Positions 7,528-10,147 of a stretch of DNA of 10,147 nucleotides are shown here, in pieces; position 1 is the stretch's first letter, and each line of letters starts with the position of its first letter. This DNA comes from Cytophagaceae bacterium UBA6715 (lineage in GTDB: Bacteria > Bacteroidota > Bacteroidia > Cytophagales > Spirosomataceae), in the NCBI GenBank assembly GCA_002454335.1, contig DKIP01000020.1:4111-14257 (forward strand), written 5' to 3'. A model generated the notes under the pieces. The model did no database searches. It saw nothing but the letters and a program-made list of their open reading frames with translations, and had not been told where the DNA came from. Made by a program: the position numbers and the translations under genes.

Positions 7528-7562
7528 TCGTTTGTATTTCTGCGTTTTTGTGAAATTTTCTG

Positions 7563-7592
7563 TTGTTTTTCTTAAAATCTCGTTTAAATTTG
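7563..7592 (+). promoter_or_regulatory. Bacteroidota-type promoter for the type II glutamine synthetase gene
   Basis: TTG at 7563-7565, a 19-base spacer and TAAATTTG at 7585-7592 fit the consensus TTG-N17-20-TAnnTTTG with no mismatch in either element. The -7 element ends 51 bases before the ATG, so the leader should be roughly 45 bases; it is AT-rich and lacks a Shine-Dalgarno sequence, as is normal for the phylum. This is the best promoter match in the window. Confidence 0.65.
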
Positions 7593-7643
7593 TATCAAGT
7601 TTTCGCATAAAAGTATTTTTATTATCATTTTAAGTATAAAATC

Positions 7644-8657
7644 ATGGCTAAATCAAAATTAGAGTACATTTGGTTGGATGGCTACAAGCCAACACAGAGT
7701 TTACGTTCTAAGACGAAAATCGAGAACAATTTCAGTGGAAAATTAGAAGACTTGGATATGTGGTCTTTTGATGGTTCTTCTACTCAACAAGCTGAAGGTG
7801 GTTCTTCTGATTGTTTGTTGAAGCCCGTTTATGTTTGTCCAGATCCAGCACGCCGTGATGGTTATTTAGTTATGTGTGAAGTGTTGAACGCGGATGGTAC
7901 ACCACATGAGACCAATGGTCGGGCAACAATTGATGATGATGATAATGATTTCTGGTTTGGATTTGAGCAAGAGTATTTCTTGTGGGATCCAGAAACTAAT
8001 AAACCTTTAGGATTTCCAGCAAACGGTTATCCGGCTCCTCAGGGACCTTACTATTGTTCAGTTGGAGCAAAGAATGCCTTTGGACGTGAAATTATTGAAG
8101 AGCACATGGACTTGTGTATTGACGCAGGTTTGAATATTGAAGGTATTAACGCAGAGGTAGCTGCTGGTCAATGGGAATTCCAAATGTTTGCCAAAGGTGC
8201 TAAACAAGCGGGTGACGAAATCTGGTTAGGTCGTTATTTATTGGAGCGTTTAGGAGAGAAATATGGTGTTGCGATTAACTGGCACTGTAAGCCATTAGGA
8301 GAGTTGGATTGGAACGGTTCAGGCATGCATGCGAACTTCTCAAATACAACTTTACGTACAGCTGGAAATAAAGAAGCTTATGATAAAATTTGTCAATCGT
8401 TTGCACCATTTGTGAAAGAACACATTGAAGTTTACGGTGCTGATAACCATATGCGTTTAACAGGTAAGCATGAAACAGCTTCGATTCATGATTTCTCTTA
8501 TGGAATCTCAGATCGTGGTGCTTCAATTCGTATTCCTATCGCAGCTGTTGAAAAAGGATGGAAAGGTTGGTTAGAAGATCGTCGTCCAAATTCAGCGGCA
8601 GATCCTTACAAAGTAGCAGCCCGTATCATCAAAACGGTGAAAACTGCGAAAGTTTAA
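7644..8657 (+). CDS. Glutamine synthetase type II (eukaryotic-like, beta-Grasp type)
   Basis: This 337-residue enzyme is the short GSII class otherwise best known from eukaryotes, Streptomyces and rhizobia, and does not resemble the 743-residue neighbour in length or order of motifs. Visible blocks are WSFDGSSTQQAEG near 41-53 in the beta-Grasp domain, FGFEQEYF at 105-112 with the metal-binding glutamates E108 and E110, NWHCKPLGELDWNGSGMHAN at 212-231, DRGASIRIP at 290-298 and EDRRPNSAADPY at 311-322. It catalyses ATP-dependent amidation of glutamate in the cytoplasm. GSII lacks the adenylylation control loop of type I, so control is likely transcriptional or by feedback. It has its own near-consensus promoter and a strong terminator, so it is probably monocistronic. 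All catalytic motifs I can check are present. The symbol glnA or glnII would be used by some annotators. Confidence 0.95.
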   Translation: MAKSKLEYIWLDGYKPTQSLRSKTKIENNFSGKLEDLDMWSFDGSSTQQAEGGSSDCLLKPVYVCPDPARRDGYLVMCEVLNADGTPHETNGRATIDDDDNDFWFGFEQEYFLWDPETNKPLGFPANGYPAPQGPYYCSVGAKNAFGREIIEEHMDLCIDAGLNIEGINAEVAAGQWEFQMFAKGAKQAGDEIWLGRYLLERLGEKYGVAINWHCKPLGELDWNGSGMHANFSNTTLRTAGNKEAYDKICQSFAPFVKEHIEVYGADNHMRLTGKHETASIHDFSYGISDRGASIRIPIAAVEKGWKGWLEDRRPNSAADPYKVAARIIKTVKTAKV

Positions 8658-8693
8658 GTTGTTTTAATCTTGCATTTATATACTTTATGATTG

Positions 8694-8720
8694 AAAATGG
8701 CGGGTTTTCCCGCCATTTTT
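8694..8720 (+). terminator. Intrinsic terminator of the type II glutamine synthetase gene
   Basis: An 11-bp perfect stem pairs AAAATGGCGGG (8694-8704) with CCCGCCATTTT (8709-8719) around a TTTT loop and runs into a T-rich tail. It lies 36 bases after the stop codon. The GC-rich core in AT-rich surroundings makes it convincing. mtaB begins 28 bases beyond it and so needs readthrough or a promoter overlapping the tail; I see no clear one. Confidence 0.92.
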
Positions 8721-8748
8721 GTTTTATTTTGTGTCCTGAATTGGATAA

Positions 8749-10071
8749 ATGAAAAAGGTCGCCTTATATACACTCGGTTGTAAATTGAATTTTGCGGAAT
8801 CAAGCTCGATTGCCCGGTCTCTAGAGCCATTGGGTTTTGTGCGAGCTGAATTTCAAGATAATCCTGATTTATTCGTCATTAATACATGTAGTGTTACGGA
8901 GCAGGCCGACAAGAAATGCAAAAAAGTAGTACGCGAAGCAAAAAAAATTAATCCAGCTGCTGCTGTAGTCATCATTGGTTGCTATGCGCAATTGAAGCCT
9001 GAAGAAATTGCGACAATTCCTGGGGTTGATTTGGTTTTAGGGGCCAATGAAAAATTTCAGTTGCCGGAATTGATTCTCCCTTATTTGGATCGCACCATTC
9101 AGGACTTGCCCAAATTAATTGCCTCTGAAATACGATATGATTTAGATTATCATGCATCTTATAGTGTAAATGATCGAACTCGAACATTCTTGAAAGTGCA
9201 AGATGGTTGTGATTACCCTTGCTCCTATTGTACTATTCCGTTAGCTCGCGGACAATCACGTTCGGATTCGATTGTAAAAGTATTGGAATTGATTGAGGAG
9301 ATTGCGGCGAATGGAGTTAAAGAAATTGTATTAACGGGTGTTAATATAGGTGACTTTGGGATCCAACAAGGAAAACGAGTGGAAACATTTTTTGATTTGG
9401 TAAAAGCAATCGAAGAAAAATCTACAATCGAACGTTTTCGTATCTCGAGCATAGAACCCAATTTATTGACGCCTGAAATGATTGCATTTTTGGCTACTTC
9501 AAAGCGCTTTGTTCCGCATTTTCATATTCCACTGCAATCAGGTTCAAATACAGTTTTGCGTTTGATGAAGCGTAGATATCAACGGGAATTGTACCAAGAT
9601 CGGGTGGCTTTGATTCGTTCGGTAATGCCTAATGCGTGTATTGGGGTAGATGTTATCGTTGGGCATCCAGGTGAAACGCCTGAGTTGTTTTTGGAAACCT
9701 ATCAATTTCTTAATGAGCTTGAAATCTCCTACCTGCATGTCTTTCCTTATTCAGAACGAGCAAATACTTATGCTGTTGATATAAAACCGAAAGTTGATGG
9801 TATGCAAAAGGCTGAACGCTCTAAGATGCTCCATATTTTGTCTGATAAGAAACGTCATGCTTTTTATGAAGGTCAATTGGGAAAAACAGGTCTTGTGCTG
9901 TTTGAGGAGTCATCTGAAAATGGCCAAATGGAAGGTTTTTCTGAGAATTATGTGCGTGTTTCTGTTTCATATGATCCTCTACTGATCAATACGATTCAAC
10001 CTGTACGTTATAAGTCATTTGCTGAATCTGGTGATGTGAAAGGGGAAGTGATGTTTGTCGCTAGTCATTAG
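8749..10071 (+). CDS. mtaB: tRNA (N(6)-L-threonylcarbamoyladenosine(37)-C(2))-methylthiotransferase MtaB
   Basis: This 440-residue radical-SAM methylthiotransferase has the three domains of its family. The N-terminal UPF0004 domain carries cluster-binding cysteines C11 (TLGCKLN), C47 (NTCSVTEQADKKC) and C78 (IIGCYAQL). The radical SAM domain has the CxxxCxxC motif at C154, C158 and C161 (DGCDYPCSYCTIPLARG). A C-terminal TRAM-like RNA-binding domain lies at about 375-438. TLGCKLN rather than TFGCQMN at the first cysteine favours MtaB over MiaB or RimO. The enzyme adds a methylthio group to t6A at position 37 of tRNAs reading ANN codons, using two 4Fe-4S clusters. The ATG matches the usual family start. 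The last four codons and the TAG stop lie inside a 7-bp tandem repeat, so the C-terminal end (VASH) is probably set by the repeat. Confidence 0.95.
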   Translation: MKKVALYTLGCKLNFAESSSIARSLEPLGFVRAEFQDNPDLFVINTCSVTEQADKKCKKVVREAKKINPAAAVVIIGCYAQLKPEEIATIPGVDLVLGANEKFQLPELILPYLDRTIQDLPKLIASEIRYDLDYHASYSVNDRTRTFLKVQDGCDYPCSYCTIPLARGQSRSDSIVKVLELIEEIAANGVKEIVLTGVNIGDFGIQQGKRVETFFDLVKAIEEKSTIERFRISSIEPNLLTPEMIAFLATSKRFVPHFHIPLQSGSNTVLRLMKRRYQRELYQDRVALIRSVMPNACIGVDVIVGHPGETPELFLETYQFLNELEISYLHVFPYSERANTYAVDIKPKVDGMQKAERSKMLHILSDKKRHAFYEGQLGKTGLVLFEESSENGQMEGFSENYVRVSVSYDPLLINTIQPVRYKSFAESGDVKGEVMFVASH

Positions 10072-10111
10072 TCACTAGTCTTCAGTCATTTGTCCAAAGT
10101 CCGGAGTCCAA
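10056..10111. repeat. Degenerate 7-bp tandem repeat (consensus AGTCnnn) overlapping the mtaB stop
   Basis: Eight consecutive in-phase heptamers can be read: TGTCGCT, AGTCATT, AGTCACT, AGTCTTC, AGTCATT, TGTCCAA, AGTCCGG, AGTCCAA. GTC is kept in every unit and A precedes it in six. The first two units encode the last residues of MtaB, and the junction of units two and three makes the TAG stop. The array fades out at 10112 (AGGT). Similar short heptameric repeats were described between genes of heterocystous cyanobacteria; I also recall AGTCC-type heptamers in Cytophagales genomes but cannot confirm it here. Confidence 0.85.
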
Positions 10112-10147
10112 AGGTTGTGCATTTTTCACTAGGAATTTTATGTCAAC

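Noticed and set aside
7425..7643. Riboswitch or structured RNA leader in the divergent spacer
   Set aside because: The spacer is AT-rich and I see no compact GC-rich stems or known aptamer motif; the predicted type II leader is only about 45 bases.
8715..8748. Promoter for mtaB in the terminator tail
   Set aside because: The T-rich sequence contains TATTTTG-like strings but none matches TAnnTTTG with a properly spaced TTG.
10140..10147. ATG at the right edge as a new gene start
   Set aside because: Only two full codons are present, with no promoter or homology; nothing can be said from this window.

Overview
The window is AT-rich bacterial chromosome and most likely comes from Bacteroidota, probably an order Cytophagales-type organism. 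Four things support this. A clear gldC gene (the gliding-motility family restricted to this phylum) lies at the left end. A type III glutamine synthetase sits beside a eukaryotic-like type II enzyme. Intergenic sequences match the Bacteroidota promoter pattern TTG-N17-20-TAnnTTTG, and gene starts lack evident Shine-Dalgarno sequences. The species cannot be named from the sequence alone. This is mainly a housekeeping and core-metabolism region. I see no CRISPR array, insertion sequence, phage gene, tRNA or rRNA.

Left part (1-3048): gldC is on the minus strand, followed at the window edge by what looks like the first codons of another exported protein. gldC diverges from a plus-strand pair, cinA (nicotinamide-nucleotide amidase / pyrophosphatase family) and a 2-oxoacid dehydrogenase E2 acyltransferase, separated by only 3 bases. 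The pair ends at a perfect 17-bp hairpin with A and T tracts that can serve both strands.

Middle part (3049-7424, all minus strand): in transcription order, a type III glutamine synthetase, a very acidic protein of unknown function and the 16S rRNA methyltransferase gene rsmE. Gaps of 6 and 3 bases point to one operon. A 98-base gap with a candidate promoter element then precedes an acyl-CoA-type fatty acid desaturase.

Right part (7425-10147): a 219-base divergent spacer separates the two unrelated-size glutamine synthetases (743 and 337 residues). The type II gene has a near-consensus promoter and a strong intrinsic terminator. It is followed by mtaB, the tRNA ms2t6A37 methylthiotransferase. 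The mtaB reading frame ends inside a degenerate 7-bp tandem repeat (GTC in every unit), which continues downstream.

Functionally, the two glutamine synthetases suggest a nitrogen-assimilation hub with shared control DNA. RsmE and MtaB are RNA-modification enzymes, while the E2 and the desaturase belong to acyl-CoA and membrane-lipid metabolism. The observations most worth a second look are the heptamer repeat that supplies the mtaB stop codon, the paired divergent synthetases with an inverted repeat between them, and the conserved-looking acidic orphan protein inside the glnN-rsmE operon. I found nothing that amounts to a new multi-gene system.
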